Source: Zingiber officinale (taxonomy: Eukaryota > Streptophyta > Magnoliopsida > Zingiberales > Zingiberaceae). Taken from it: a stretch of DNA of 64,000 bases. Position 1 is the first letter of the stretch, and every line of letters begins with the position of its first letter. The stretch is from assembly GCF_018446385.1 (NCBI RefSeq), contig NC_056005.1:95074984-95138983 (forward strand), given 5' to 3'. The translations under genes and the position numbers were made by a program. Below the pieces are notes generated by a model. It did no database searches. It worked only from the letters and a program-made list of their open reading frames with translations, and had not been told where the DNA came from. Shown here piece by piece: positions 1 to 17,399 of this stretch.

Positions 1-284
1 TTAATTAGGTTGAACCAAATAATATTAGATTATATTTTATTCTTTATAACCTTGATTATTTAATTATCTAGTAATCACATAATTAATGTTATACATGATA
101 ACTTGAACTAAATATATCTTTAGAGTTTTACTTTTAAAATTTAGGACTTAAATTATAGTACTCAATATGAAAAAAAAAATCAAAACATAAAAATAAATAA
201 ATAAATAAATAAATTGAGATGCTCGTATAGAACACAGTTAAGTGTGCGGGATGCCCCAAACTATATATATATATATATATATAT
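1..284. other. AT-rich flank with TA microsatellite
   Basis: AT-rich non-coding sequence. It holds short A/T runs, a (AAAT)n stretch near 190-212 and a (TA)n run at about 262-284 that abuts the tandem repeat to the right. I see no gene here. Confidence 0.6.
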
Positions 285-1255
285 AGTGTTGATATCCTGC
301 GCTGCACAGTACGCGACTGTGCGTGCGCAGGATTCAACACTGTATATGAGTTTTTTTTTAATTATTTTTGTTTTTTTTAATTATTTGTTTATGAATTAAA
401 AAATAATTGAAAAAAAAATAAAATATTTTTTTAAGAGTTTATTTCTAGGGTTCATGCTTTGGTTATAGTATTAAAGCTATTTTTTTTTTTAGATTTTACC
501 TCTGGAGTTTAGGCTTTCCAATTAAGTTATAGTGTTTGGTTTTTAAAAAAAATTAAAATAAAATTAATTTAAGCATTTATTGAGTATTGTAATATGTTAA
601 GGGGATATATTAAGGTATTAAAATTTTATATAAGGAAATGTTAAATTTTTTAATTGATTTTTTAAATTTAAAATATTAAAAAAATAAAAAAATAAAGAAA
701 AATTGAGCGATCTTCTGTGCGCACGCATAGTCGTGCACTGTGCGAGCGCGCAGGAGATCAAAATATATATATATATAGTGTTGATATCCTGTGCGTCGCA
801 CAGTGCGCGACTGTGCGCGCGCAGGATTCAACACTGTATATGAGTTTTTTTTTAACTGTTTTTGTTTTTTTTAATTATTTGTTTATGAATTAAAAAATAA
901 TTGAAAAAAAAATAAAAAATAAAATATTTTTTTAAGAGTTTATTTCTAGGATTCAGATTTTGATTATAGTGTTAAAGCTATTTTTTTTTTTTAGATTTTA
1001 CCTCTGGGGTTTAGGCTTTCCAATTAAGTCATAGTGTTTGGTTTTTAAAAAAAATTAAAATAAAATTAATTTAAGCATTTATTGAGTATTGTAATATGTT
1101 AAGGGGATATATTAAGGTATTAAAAATTTATATAAGGAAATGTTAAATTTTCTAATTGATTTTTTAAATTTAAAATATTAAAAAAATAAAAAAAACTGAG
1201 CGATATCCTGCGCGCGCACAGTCGTGCACTGTGCAAGCGCGCAGGAGATCAAAAC
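285..1255. repeat. Tandem dimer of a 492-bp hairpin-ended repeat
   Basis: Two near-identical copies lie head to tail, at 285-763 and 777-1255 (start-to-start 492 bp), separated by (TA)n. Each copy opens with a GC-rich imperfect palindrome (GTTGATATCCTGCG ... CGCAGGATTCAAC). Each has an AT-rich body with T runs and closes with a second GC-rich palindrome (GCGCACAGTCGTGCACTGTGC). The (TA)n runs before, between and after the copies suggest insertion into, or expansion at, TA-rich DNA. Paired hairpin ends with an AT-rich core resemble a foldback or MITE-like element. I cannot assign a superfamily. Confidence 0.7.
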
Positions 1256-1282
1256 TCTCTATATATATATATATATTAGATA

Positions 1283-2690
1283 ATATGTACTAAATGACCC
1301 GCTATGAGAATGATTCATAGATCGTTATATGAGTATCATAAACATTCTCATAGTGACTATTAGTATGAATAGTCCTTACACCTGAAGTCACTACGGTTCC
1401 TATATAAGAAGTTGTGTACTTTGGTATTGGCAAACGTTACATGTAACAAGGTAGACTATAAAGTCGATTACTGGTATGTAATAAGTTATGCGGAGGGATG
1501 CGAGTGATGTAGATAAGATCTATCTCTTTCATATGACGAAAGCGATATATGTTGGTCCCTTGATTTGTAGAATATAAGAATGTATAACCATGCTCAAATG
1601 AATCAATATTCGATATTAAGCATATTTGATTGAGTGTGTCTACTTAGAGATCAAGGAACACAAATATTGATAAAAGGATGACATGATCTATATCTTATTG
1701 ATCAATCTAGATATCAAGGATAGAAGAATTGAGTCATATAAGATAATAGCCATGGAAAGGTTAGGTCAGATCTCGATATTTTCGTCACTTGGATAGTAAT
1801 GATGTGTTGCTATATGCCATTCATTACTTATATATTTGAAATAGTTTTATAGACATTATTAATGTTACTAGAGCCTATTGGGTCGCATACATAAAAATTA
1901 TGTTAATTTAGAAATGAATTCATATAATGGATCATTGAATTAAGTCTAACACATTGAGTTAGACTCAATTAGATCCAACTATTACATTGAGTCCAATTCG
2001 AATTAGACTCATTGAGTCAATTTAGATTGATGAGAATTAATGAGTTAAACTTATTGAGTGACTTGATAAATTTAAATTCATCAAAGAAGATAAGTATTCG
2101 ATTTATAATTGATCATGCATTGGATAAAGAGCAAAAAAGTGGCTAATTTGAGTTGATTATACATTGAATGAAGGTAAATATTAATGTCAATTAAGGCAAC
2201 TGACATTAAGACATTTAATTAAATAAATACAAAAGGGGTTTTGATTCATTTTCATGAAAGAGATTTGTTTTCTTACTCTTTTTCTTCTGGTTGAAACTCC
2301 CTAAGAAGGTTGCTAGCACAACCTTAGGTGATTTTTTTCTCCAAATTCGTGAGTTCGTGAGACGGACGGAATGTGTTCGTGTGGATACTAAAAGAGGTAT
2401 GAACATTTAATCTTGCTGAGTTCCAATTTGGACAAAGTTACTGTCGGGAGTTCGTATTTACGTAATAAAAGTATAACTCTCATCACAACTAATATGCGGT
2501 TTCCTTCACATAGATCTTCTGGAAGGGTCTCGAAAATTATATTTTGCTATGTTTTTGTTTGTTTTGCGATAGAGATCCTAACGATTAGAACACCATGAGC
2601 ATTTGATATGTCTTGCAAGAGAATCAAATCATTATTCCATGGTTATCCCGTGCCTCTTACCATCCCACCACTTACCTTAAGGTAAGTTTT
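1283..2690. mobile_element. Degenerate LTR-type retroelement fragment
   Basis: This non-coding stretch has the texture of a plant Copia LTR. It carries scattered direct motifs (ATTGAGTTAGACTCAATTAGA and variants). It ends in a block (GTAATAAAAGTATAAC, then a short T-rich tail with GGGTCTCGAAAAT) of the kind seen at the 3' side of such LTRs. No internal domains, partner LTR or target duplication are visible. It is an old solo or truncated copy. The family call comes from recognition, not alignment. Confidence 0.4.
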
Positions 2691-2790
2691 AGTGTAATGA
2701 TAAAGTTGATAGAGTTGATACAGTGTGATCTAGAGGTCACAAGTTCAGGTCTTAAAAATAATTTTTTACAAAATAGAATAAAATAGCATA
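2690..2790 (+). mobile_element. SINE-like fragment (Au-SINE type)
   Basis: The segment has the order seen in tRNA-derived plant SINEs. An A-box-like ATGATAAAGTTGATAGAG is followed by GTGTGATCTAGAGGTCAC and a B-box-like AAGTTCAGGTC, then an A/T-rich tail. The wording 'tgacct-gaggtcac-gggttcgag' is characteristic of the Au SINE family. This copy is diverged and truncated at its 3' side. Confidence 0.5.
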
Positions 2791-4620
2791 TAATAAATCC
2801 TTTTTATGAAAATTTTGGATGTCCGTGTATTCAATGTTGGACTTTTAATTATTTTGAATGCCTTTTGTGGATTTTAAAAGTCTAGGTGTATTCAATCTAG
2901 ACTTTTATAAACTTTATAGAAATCTAATGGTATCCAAATTAGATTTTTATAGAGTTTTAAAACTCTATGAAAATATTTGGGTATCCAAAATTTTAATAGA
3001 TTTTCATGAATTCTTTTAAAATTCCTTGGATATAAATTTTAACCAATGAGAGCTTTCCAAAATACTTGGTACAAGTTTAAATATAAAATAAAAAGTCTTC
3101 TCCTAATCCTTGAGATTTCTATAGATTTCAAATCATTTTAATTTTTTTCAAATAAATCTTTTCTTTTTCTGCTCTTCGATTTTGATTATTTCTTGAGCCT
3201 CGTCCAGAGTCTACGAATACAATAGTACATAGTCCAACTTGATGCATATTCAACTAAGAATCTTCACCACCTTGATTAAATTTAATACTGTTCTCGATGT
3301 TATTCCTTCGCCACCTTGATCACGTTGACAATCTACCATAGATATTACTTTAGGGGTGTGTTACCCTTCGTTACAAAACTAATTATACAGGTTTTTTTTG
3401 AATTTTATGTTTTTCTCTATTTTCTTTTTGTTTTTAAAGTTTACGTTTTTTTTTTTAAATTTACGTTTTTTTTTTAAGTTTAGAATTTTTTTAAAGTTTT
3501 TACTTTACGTTTTTTGGTTTATGATTTTTTGAACTTTTACGTTTTTTACTTGACGTTTTTTTTAGTTTAAGTATTTTTTAAAGTTTATGTTTTTTCTTTA
3601 ATTTTTTTTAAGTTTACGATTTTTTTAGTTTACCATTTTTTTTTAATTTATGTTTTTTTATTTACCCTTTTTTAATTTTTTTTTAAAGTTTACCGTCTTT
3701 TTTAAAATAAAATTTTTATTATAAAAAATTTGGATTGTGCCGGATTGCATAATTCTCTCGCAAGGAGTGTCGTTTTGATGGATTTATAGTTGAACCAGAT
3801 AATAAAACTTCATCATCCTTACCATAACAAATTCATGGCGTCGATTGCTTTGGTCAATTATCTGATACTCAAGAATAACAACGAGCAAATGTCAATGCAT
3901 GGAGAGATACAATAACGAATTGAATGTGGAGCGATGTTATATATTGACAATAATGAAACAAATTTTTCTTTTTCATAAATCCACAAGTTTTCATGAAAAA
4001 GTTTATAAATGTCTGTAAAAATCTTACAAAAAAGTCTATAAAATTTCATAGAATTTTTTTCATAATTGCGCGAGATTCTCTATAGGTAAATAAAAATCAA
4101 TCAACTCTACAAAAATTTATCATTAAAAAAAAATCAATAAAAATTATTCAATCTCTTGATTGAATACACCCCATAGTTGATTAAAAAGGGACTTAGAACA
4201 AAATAAATTTGTTGCTGAATTCCTATAAAATACTAATTCCAAATAGTCCATCATTTCTATTTTTTTATTTATCGAATTTCTAAAAAAAATCTTTTTTATT
4301 TTCATGAAGAGAAAACATTGTTTTCTAAAAAAAATAAACTTATTGTCAGTAATAAATAGTAAGTTTTATTTTATTTTTTAATCTTTTTGAGCTTTAAACT
4401 TTATTAAGAAAATAAAAAAAATCAATCCTTGCAAGTTAAGTTGTGTGGAAAAAATATTTTTTTATCCAAAATGCCATATTAAAATCTTATTTGGAATTCA
4501 TTGTAATAGAAAGTAAAAGTAAATTGACTTTGAAAATGAAAATAAATTTAGGGTGAAAATAGGAAATTTTCCAATATTAAATTATAATAATTTAGCTGGC
4601 TAAGAAAAGGGACCTTTTCG
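2791..4620. other. AT-rich intergenic region with T-rich degenerate repeat
   Basis: No gene is visible. At about 3387-3716 a degenerate short repeat alternates T runs with GTTTACG or GTTTA cores. It looks like slippage-expanded low-complexity DNA. The rest is AT-rich spacer upstream of the helicase gene. Confidence 0.6.
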
Positions 4621-4624
4621 TGAA

Positions 4625-4633
4625 TTTATATAA
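4625..4633 (+). promoter_or_regulatory. Possible TATA box of the DEAH helicase gene
   Basis: TTTATATAA lies about 230 bases upstream of the helicase ATG and about 90 bases upstream of the telo-box pair. The position suits a core promoter, but the surrounding DNA is AT-rich, so chance occurrence is likely enough to keep this tentative. Confidence 0.35.
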
Positions 4634-4718
4634 TTACGGGTAGCTAAACAAACTTCTTCACTTATGATCCAGCGGGTATATATTAGAGTTCGATCCCTCG
4701 GCTCAATTCCCCAAATTC

Positions 4719-4743
4719 TAGGGTTTCCCTTTGAAAACCCTAA
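4719..4743. promoter_or_regulatory. Paired telo-box motifs in the helicase leader
   Basis: TAGGGTTT (4719-4726) and AAACCCTAA (4735-4743) lie in inverted order within 25 bases, about 120 bases before the ATG. Telo-boxes (AAACCCTA) are known near the transcription start of plant genes for translation and RNA processing. That fits the splicing/ribosome-biogenesis helicase that follows. Confidence 0.55.
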
Positions 4744-4859
4744 GCTCTTGCTCCGCCCGCTCTCGATCTGGAGCTCTCGATCTCTGTTCGAGGCGATCGG
4801 AGTGGTTGTCGATCTTTCGGTAAGGTTTCTGGTTTTGATTGGGGGAGCAGGAGCTCGTA

Positions 4860-10434
<5,575 letters not shown>

Positions 10435-10873
10435 AAACAAAAATTGCCTTTTGTTCGCACGCACACAATTTGACTTGCCAATACATAAATATTGCTCATA
10501 AGCAAGATTGCCTGAACACCTAAAAAGATCAACACCTCAAAGTTGAGACAAGTTTATCATCGAGATTCATGTTTCTCTTATATGTTTCGCCTACAAGTAA
10601 ACATCTATTTTCTCTATGTTGTGTCGAACGCATGCTTTCTTTTAATGTTATTGACAATATGGTTAGACCTTGAATATGTGCCAATGATCTTTGTGCTTTG
10701 AAGGCTACAAAACAATGCTTTTAGTTTTGATAGTATAGAACCTTACTGATCAATTGGCAAACTGAGCTGTAGTATCCTACCTTTTTACAAATAATTCCCA
10801 TCAAAATATCCTGTGTAGCATGAAAATCTTATTTTACTCCAGTTAGTCACATGATCATGTAATATTTGCAGGT
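10435..10873. other. 3' flank of the helicase gene
   Basis: AT-rich sequence that should hold the 3' UTR and polyadenylation signals of the upstream gene. I see no ORF or repeat that stands out. Confidence 0.5.
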
Positions 10874-10883
10874 GGAAATAAGG

Positions 10884-11308
10884 AGCATAGATCTCCTGGA
10901 TCAATTTTTTTATGGTCTAAGGGATGTGCTATTTGCATTTGCGATCGGATCACGGTCGTGATCCGGTCGTAAATGGTTGCGATCTCTTTCTGGATTCATC
11001 GTCCCAATCAGGTTATAGTTTTTGTTTGGAGCGGACGGTCGGAGATCGTCTGAAGGCCTCCGGTGGTGGATAAGTGGTCAGGTTATTTGGCGTTGAGCGA
11101 GGGTGTCCTCTGAGTGGCTTCTGGTCATCCGCTTCGAATAAAAATTATAATTTGGTGGGGACGGTGAATCTAGGAAGGGATCGTAATTATTTGCGATCGG
11201 ATCGCAGTCGTGATCAGATCGCAAATGCAAATGGCACATCCCTTGGATTATAAAAAGTGAGTGATATATCTTCTAGATTATAAAAAGTGGTCTAGGAGAT
11301 TTTTCCTC
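10884..11308. mobile_element. Mutator-like MITE with 10-bp target duplication
   Basis: Long imperfect terminal inverted repeats bracket a 425-bp non-coding element. The left arm reads ATCTCCTGGATCA then AAGGGATGTGCTATTTGC; the right arm read in reverse gives ATCTCCTAGACCA then AAGGGATGTGCCATTTGC. The match continues through GATCGGATCACG-like blocks for about 70 bases. The flanks share the exact direct repeat GGAAATAAGG (10874-10883 and 11309-11318), a length typical of Mutator-like elements. The right arm holds an extra short duplication of the TTATAAAAAGTG segment. There is no transposase, so the element is non-autonomous. It lies about 450 bases beyond the helicase stop codon. Confidence 0.75.
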
Positions 11309-11318
11309 GGAAATAAGG

Positions 11319-13017
11319 GTTTTTTTTTAATAATATAAACTATGTTTTTTTTGAACCTCTTTGATTTGATCCAGCTAAAGCCATCTCTTTAGGAGTGAAA
11401 AGGAATCAAATCAAGTTGAATTTTATAAAAATATTGATATTAGAATTTGAGTTAAAAAAATATGTATGATATTTTAATTTGATTCAAATTTGAAATATAA
11501 CTAATTTTGATTGAGTTGAATTTGAAATGAAATTTAAAATCTGGTTTGGTTTTTGTTATTCAAATTCTAATTTGAACATATATCAATTGATATTGTATAA
11601 AAATAAATAAAATTCAGATTGAATCTGATTGTAAATATTATGAATTTGATTTGAAAAAGTCATTATTAAATATGTTTGAGTTTGAATACGAATTAAATAT
11701 GATAATTTAAAATGTGAATTAAATATTTTTTGAGCAGTTCTAAGTGCATGTGAACTGCATGGAGCTCGACAAGGACAACACAGAGGTGCATTTACTAATT
11801 CAATTCCATCCTATTAATTTGTCATAAAATCTGGATGGCTTTGACTGTTTTATATTTATGACCTAATCAATAAGGATAGGTTATTTTATGTGGATTTGAT
11901 TTTTATTTTTTATAATTAAATATTTAATTCTTTAAATCGATTAATTTTTATATTTACATTAAGTGTGGGCTAGGAACACGATGAACAATAGTGACTGTTA
12001 AGGGTTGCGCAAGGTAGATTTATTTACTTTCTGATTCTTCCAGCGATCTTAAATTCACGAACTAAACTATCATTAGCGAGAAAGAAAAAAAAAAAACAAA
12101 AATTAAGAAGAAGAAGAAGAAGAAAGATGTAAGTTGGTAGTTTTGGGTAGGTGGAGAATCTGCAAGTATTTATTCACAGGACAAATAATAAATATTTATA
12201 TTATTATTTTTCATTTATGACTTATGAGGATGCCTTATGAACTATCTCTTTCTTCCTTAATAGCACAACTACTCCTTGTTTAATTTATTACCATTCCGCG
12301 TGCTCACAAAAGATGACCTAAATCCGATTATACGAAACAAACAAAATGGTTCGACTCATAGTTTTACATATTTGGATTCGAGTCAAATGGGCGTAGCTCT
12401 ACTATCAATTTTAAATATAGTTCTATTAGGATGGACAGAATAGGAAATGAGAGTATTAGAGAAAAAATCAGAATTACATTTATTGAGTAAAAATTTTGAA
12501 AGACACATTTAAGATAGTTCAGGTATGTAATTAGACCAGTTAGACGATATAAAATTATAACAAATATATATATCAAACGAGAAAAATAAAGTGTAAAAAA
12601 AGATAAATGATGGTATAGTATATTATAGAATCTAATGACTAAAAGGATTCATATATTTGACCCCATCTAATGATATAAAACTTAATTATTGTTGTTATTA
12701 AGGTATTATTTCAATTAGAATTAAATGTCATCCCTATCAAGTGTTTCCTTTTGTATATACACTATTTAGCATAAAAAAAATTAGTCAAAAATCAAATAGA
12801 CACCTATCATTTCTATTTTCATCATATAGACGCCCTATTTCTGGTTAAAATCAAATAAGCACCTTATTTAAAGTAATCTGTCTAAAATACTTTTACATTA
12901 TCTGACTAATAACTAGCTTCTATAATCGTAGAAACTAACATCAAACTGTTAGCTTTTACAATACATTATCTGATAATTTGATGGTGTAGAAGTTAGCAAC
13001 TAATTTTTACAATTGTA
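11319..13017. other. AT-rich intergenic region with microsatellites
   Basis: No gene is visible. The DNA is rich in TTGAATTTGA-like words around 11400-11740. An A-run and an (AAG)n microsatellite occur at about 12084-12124. Repeated GTTAGCTTCTA words start near 12910 and continue to 14650, which suggests an old dispersed repeat broken up by later insertion. Confidence 0.5.
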
Positions 13018-14190
13018 GAAGTTGTAGGATTGAAAAGACACTAGAAGGGGAGTGAATAACATTTGTCGTTTTTTTAAAATAATGAGTTAAAATAATGTAG
13101 CAGAAAAGAAAGAAACGAGAACACAAACAATCGCTAACACAAGTCTTTTTTACTTAGTTCGAAACTTTCAACGACTTCTACTCCAAGGCCTGCACTCATA
13201 GAGTGCTTTCATTGGATAATCACTATCAGTTCAAAAATCTTACAAAATTTAAATATAAGAACTATTAAATAAAAATATCGACAACAGAAGAAGTAATTGC
13301 TTGAGCGTTGGTTGTTGGAGTAGTCTTTTGGTGTCGTCGGAGTCTGGTTGAAGTAGCGTGTGAGTACGAAAGTCAAAGTGAGTGATTATCTAAGGTTGCT
13401 ATTCGAAACTTCTTTTATAGCCAACTCCAGGCACCTGAACCACCTCGGGTGCCTAGATCGCTGACGTGGCCATGCCTTAGCAAAGCTCTATTCATGAAAA
13501 ATCTATCCAACTTCGGCCACTTGGACTGTGACATATGTTAGCCAATCAACGTACACCACCTCAGCTCGGCTAGTCGCCCGTTCGACCCCTTTCTAGGCGC
13601 TTTGACCAACTCTGGCACTTGGACCTTCGGGAACCTGGAGCCCTTTTTTCAGTCATATGATTTCCTACATCATAAGATTAGTACAATCAAGTATAACCTG
13701 TAAAATAGAGTTAACACAATATAAAACAGAATGATTATTAATTAAATTATGTGTTCCCAAGACTAATATCTAGTTATGGTCTCAACTTAGACTTCCAAAA
13801 TAAATCTAAGTTAGATCAGCACCTATAATCGCACTAGGATTCGTCCTCACTGGATCATTCTTCTCCAGTGACTTACTTCACTTACCATTTATAGTTTCTT
13901 AATTTGCCTCTTAACCTACCAGGTCTTCTTGTCGGAATCATACATTCGGACTTCAACTAATCGTTTAGAATCGAACATCCCGACTAGACTTCAGCCAACT
14001 GTTAGGTCTCATAGACCCAACTGATTTCTCGCCAGAATCACACATCTGGATTTCAGCCTGGTGTCAGGTCCTCTAAACTCGTCAATTCCTACACACTCGA
14101 TAAAAAGGTTGGACAAATATATCATCTAACTTTAATTTATTTGTATTTATCAAAACCTGAGTTTGACCATTAATGCTTACTGCACCATTA
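13018..14190. mobile_element. Possible degenerate retroelement (LTR-like) fragment
   Basis: Composition changes sharply within AT-rich spacer. The block opens with TGTAGGATTGAAAAGACAC and carries a GC-richer middle (about 13430-14090) with repeated CACCTCGG and CTTGG words. GTTAGCTTCTA-type sequence flanks it on both sides, as if the block had been inserted into that repeat. I see no coding domain and no clear target duplication. The call rests on composition and flank continuity only. Confidence 0.35.
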
Positions 14191-14380
14191 GAAGCTAGAT
14201 CTTAGCTTCTACGTGTTGTATAAGTTAATTGTTAGCTTCTATAATAGTTATTTTATATCATTTTTATTTTACTTATTTGAGTGATAACATGATTAAAATA
14301 ATATTTTAAAGAGTGAAATAAATGGTTGTAATCACGATTGATTATGTAGAAGTTAGTAGGTAGCTTCTACAACGTGTAAA

Positions 14381-14488
14381 AGTTAATTGTTAGCTTATAC
14401 AACATGACTTTCTATCATTTTGATTTTCTTTTCCAGTTAATTGTTAGCTTATACAACATGACTTTCTATCATTTTGATTTTATTTTCC
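14381..14488. repeat. 54-bp tandem duplication
   Basis: AGTTAATTGTTAGC starts at 14381 and again at 14435. The two 54-bp copies differ only slightly. This is local duplication within the GTTAGCTTCTA-rich repeat that surrounds the block at 13018-14190. No coding potential is seen. Confidence 0.75.
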
Positions 14489-14703
14489 TGAGTGATAATT
14501 TAATTAAAATAATATTCAATGGGCAAATCAAATGATGGAGATATCATGACACTCATTATATTTCAAATGAATATAAATTAATCATGATCAAGCATATAGA
14601 ACCTAACATGCAGTTTCTATAATATATAAAAGTTAGTGATAATTTCTACACATTGTAAATACTAGCTAGTAACTATTACCATTATATAAGTTACATACTA
14701 ATT

Positions 14704-14708
14704 TCTAT
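14704..14708. repeat. Target-site duplication of the Tat element (left)
   Basis: TCTAT directly precedes the left LTR. The identical TCTAT follows the right LTR at 46850-46854. A 5-bp duplication is standard for gypsy integrase. The match shows that the two LTRs belong to one insertion despite 29 kb between them. Confidence 0.9.
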
Positions 14709-16069
14709 TGATCCCGTCCGAAGGCTGGTCGCGGTGGCCTAGTTGTTGACGGAAAGTCGTAGGCGATTCGGCTCCCACGGGCGGCTGACGTTGCTGCAGG
14801 ACCCTGCGCACACTCAGACAATCCCCCTTCTCACGTTAGAGACCAGAACCCAGGGAAAAATTCCCCGGATCAGACCCTCCGACGCTCGAGTCAGGTCCCT
14901 TTTTCCCCAGAAGAAACAGAGAGAGTCGAAAATGAAAAGTTGTGAAAGGAAAAAATGACGAGAGTGCGCGTACCCGCGTACGAGGAATCTCCTCCTTTTT
15001 ATGCACCCGCCTTGCTTCCAGAACTTGCCAACCTGTCAGAAAACGTTAGACGCTGGGCTTTGTCGTATATCCCCGACACCTGTCGTGCTGCTATTGGTCC
15101 TGAAGGCATATTCTTGTTTAGGAACCTTCGCCTTTACACAGGGGTTTTGTCTCGTAGTGAAGGACATCTGTCAGGCTGCCATTGGTTATGAGAGCATCCT
15201 CTTGCTTAGGAACCTTCGCCTCCGCACATCTCCCTGGTATGCAATGATTACTCTTGACGAACAGTTGTGATCCTCCGACTCCTGCACAGCTTAGCTCGTC
15301 CTATTTATCGCGATCTGCATCTACCTCACACCCCTCGACCGGATCTCGCCTCTATGCGTTACTTGTTAGTCGGGCTAACCCTGAACAGTCCTGTCGATCA
15401 CAATCTGTATTCTGTACCCTGTACTTGCCGGCCCTCGACTGTAAGCCCGTAGATCGGGCTGTCTTTACACAGCCCTGTCGCTTCCGACCTGTGACTGGTG
15501 ACTCGTACTTCCGGATCTTCGAGTCGCAGACCTGCATACCGAGCCGTCTCTACACAGCCCTGCCGCTTCCGACCTTTGATTTGTGGCTTGCACTTCCGGG
15601 CCTTCGAGTCGCAGACCTGCAGACCGCGACCTTTGATTTGTGGCTTGCATGCAGACCGAGCCGTCTCTGCACAGCCCTGCCGCTTCCGACCTTTGATTTG
15701 TGGCTTGCACTTCCGGGCCTTCAAATCGCAGACCTGCAGACTGAGTCGTCTCTGCACAGCCCTGCCGCTTCCGACCTTTGATTTGTTTCCTGTCCCTCGA
15801 CCATAGGCCTGCAGCTTGTGCTGCCTCTGCCCGGCTTTGCCGATCCCGACCTGTATCCCAGGTTCCGCTCGCCGACTTCCTTTGTTTTCCCACGGCCTCG
15901 CCTGCTTGAACAACCAGTCTGCCTGACCTCTGCCTGTCCCATAGGCTAGCCTTTTGACTGCCTAGTCAGCTTGACTATTGACCGCCACGTCCTCTTGACT
16001 TTTGACCGCTAAATGGTCGTGACCTTTCTCACCCTTTCCTCTTGGGCCCCTCTAATGCTAACCGTATCA
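14709..16069 (-). repeat. Tat element 3' LTR (left)
   Basis: This LTR is about 1.36 kb, begins TGATCCCGTCCG and ends AACCGTATCA. It pairs with 45471-46849. It carries GC-rich subrepeats of about 85 bp (about 15500-15785) whose number and arrangement differ from the other LTR. Next to it at 16070-16090, read on the minus strand, is a purine-rich tract (GAGGGAGG) that fits the polypurine primer position. Confidence 0.9.
15500..15785. repeat. 85-bp subrepeats inside the left LTR
   Basis: The core GTCGCAGACCTGC recurs at about 15522 and 15606, and as a variant near 15725. Linked blocks are CCGTCTCTGCACAGCC and CTTCCGACCTTTGATTTG. One partial unit is fused out of register. The long arginine-rich ORFs read across this array on both strands are by-products of the repeat, not genes. 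Confidence 0.8.
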
Positions 16070-17330
16070 CAAGCCTCCCTCACAAGTCTAGTCGAAGGAG
16101 GACGAAAGTCTGACTGACTAGACCTCAGCACATCTTTAAGATCTCAGCATATCTTTGTGACCTCAGCCTATCTCTGTGTCCCTGCCTCAGCATATCTCTG
16201 CGCATTTTGCTTCCTGCCTCACGCATCAACCTTTGTGTCGTGTCGTCTGGGATACCATGCCTCCTTAATTGCTTTACCAGTCGCTTGGAGTACCGTGCCC
16301 ACGTAGTTGCTTTGACTTGGCCACTCGCCTTCTTTATAAAGAGCCTTACGATCGTTTCTTTATTCTATCTTCTCCTGCCACGCCTTCCCACTTTCTTTTG
16401 CTAACCCACGTTACACCACCTTCTTCCCTACGATGCATTCTCCTTTTTCTGAGAAAGATGATCAACCATCTTCCCAAACGCAAATAGATCAGCTCACCTT
16501 ACAACTTGCCGAGAAAGAACGTGAACTGGAACGCGTGTCCCAGGATCGAGCTCATCAGCTAGCTGCCCTGCGCTCCATGGAAGCCCAGTATCGTGTCGCG
16601 AAGTCTTGCGTGCATTCTGAGAAGGCGAGGAAAGAGGAATGCCAGGCTAGCCTGCAGCGCCAAGTCAGCCTTCAGGAACGCTTGAAATAAGAGCATGAAA
16701 CGGAGCTATCTCTCCTCCGTGCGTATCTCGACGACAAGCAAGACACGATCGCCCGGCAACAAACAGTCATCGATTCCCTCCACGCGCAGCTGGCTCGAGC
16801 CTTGAACGCCCCAGAGGCTCCTGAGTCCCCAGATATTTCTTCACACGGCAGTGCTCATTCTCCATGACCAATCCTTTTCCCGAGTTAAGACTAGCTCGGG
16901 CCATAGTTGTCTCAGTGGCTCCTTCCCCGCAAAACTCTCCCTCTTGTAGCCTTAGCTGTATCGCCTGCTTATGGAACTGTGCTGCTGTACCTGTATATCT
17001 GTCCTTTTCCAGCATAGTCTTTCCTGCTCAAATTTCATCTAGCAAGCATTTTTAGAAACTGGCTCGTATGTAAGAGCTAAGAGTTGTATCATGACTCCTC
17101 TTTATGTATGATTTTGGATAATAAAACCAACATAGTGCTTGAAAATTAAAACTGCAATAAACGTGCAAAACCTGATGCCGCATTTAACATCGATGCTTTA
17201 GGGGTAGCGTGGATGGCCTCCCGTACTTCGTGCCTTGCTTGTTTGCTGCATATTTGCAATTTGTATAAAGGAGCTAAAATGAAGCCAGATGTAGCTGACC
17301 CGATTTTTTGGAAACGCTCCGCACAATGTG
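16070..17330 (+). other. Tat 3' region with a small coiled-coil antisense ORF
   Basis: Internal DNA of the Tat element next to its 3' LTR. On the strand opposite to gag-pol, from about 16433, it encodes a short heptad-rich protein (IDQLTLQLAEKERELERV) typical of a coiled coil. The reading is incomplete. It probably belongs to the same group of antisense ORFs as the larger ones further right. I know no function for it. The rest is non-coding. Confidence 0.5.
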
Positions 17331-17399
17331 AGGCATATCCCTCTGAGAGGTAGTTAGGCGTGGGCGTCGAGTTCGCTTATGATTTTCGCAGGGGGTTGA

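Noticed and set aside
4839-4859. Upstream in-frame TTG as start of the helicase
   Set aside because: The first ATG at 4860 gives the conserved family N-terminus MSTERKRKVSLFDVMD; a TTG start has no support in a plant nuclear gene.
15254-15942. Overlapping long ORFs on both strands in the Tat LTR (and their twins at 46032-46722)
   Set aside because: They arise because the 85-bp subrepeats lack stops in several frames; the proteins are repeated, arginine-rich and frame-shifted versions of each other.
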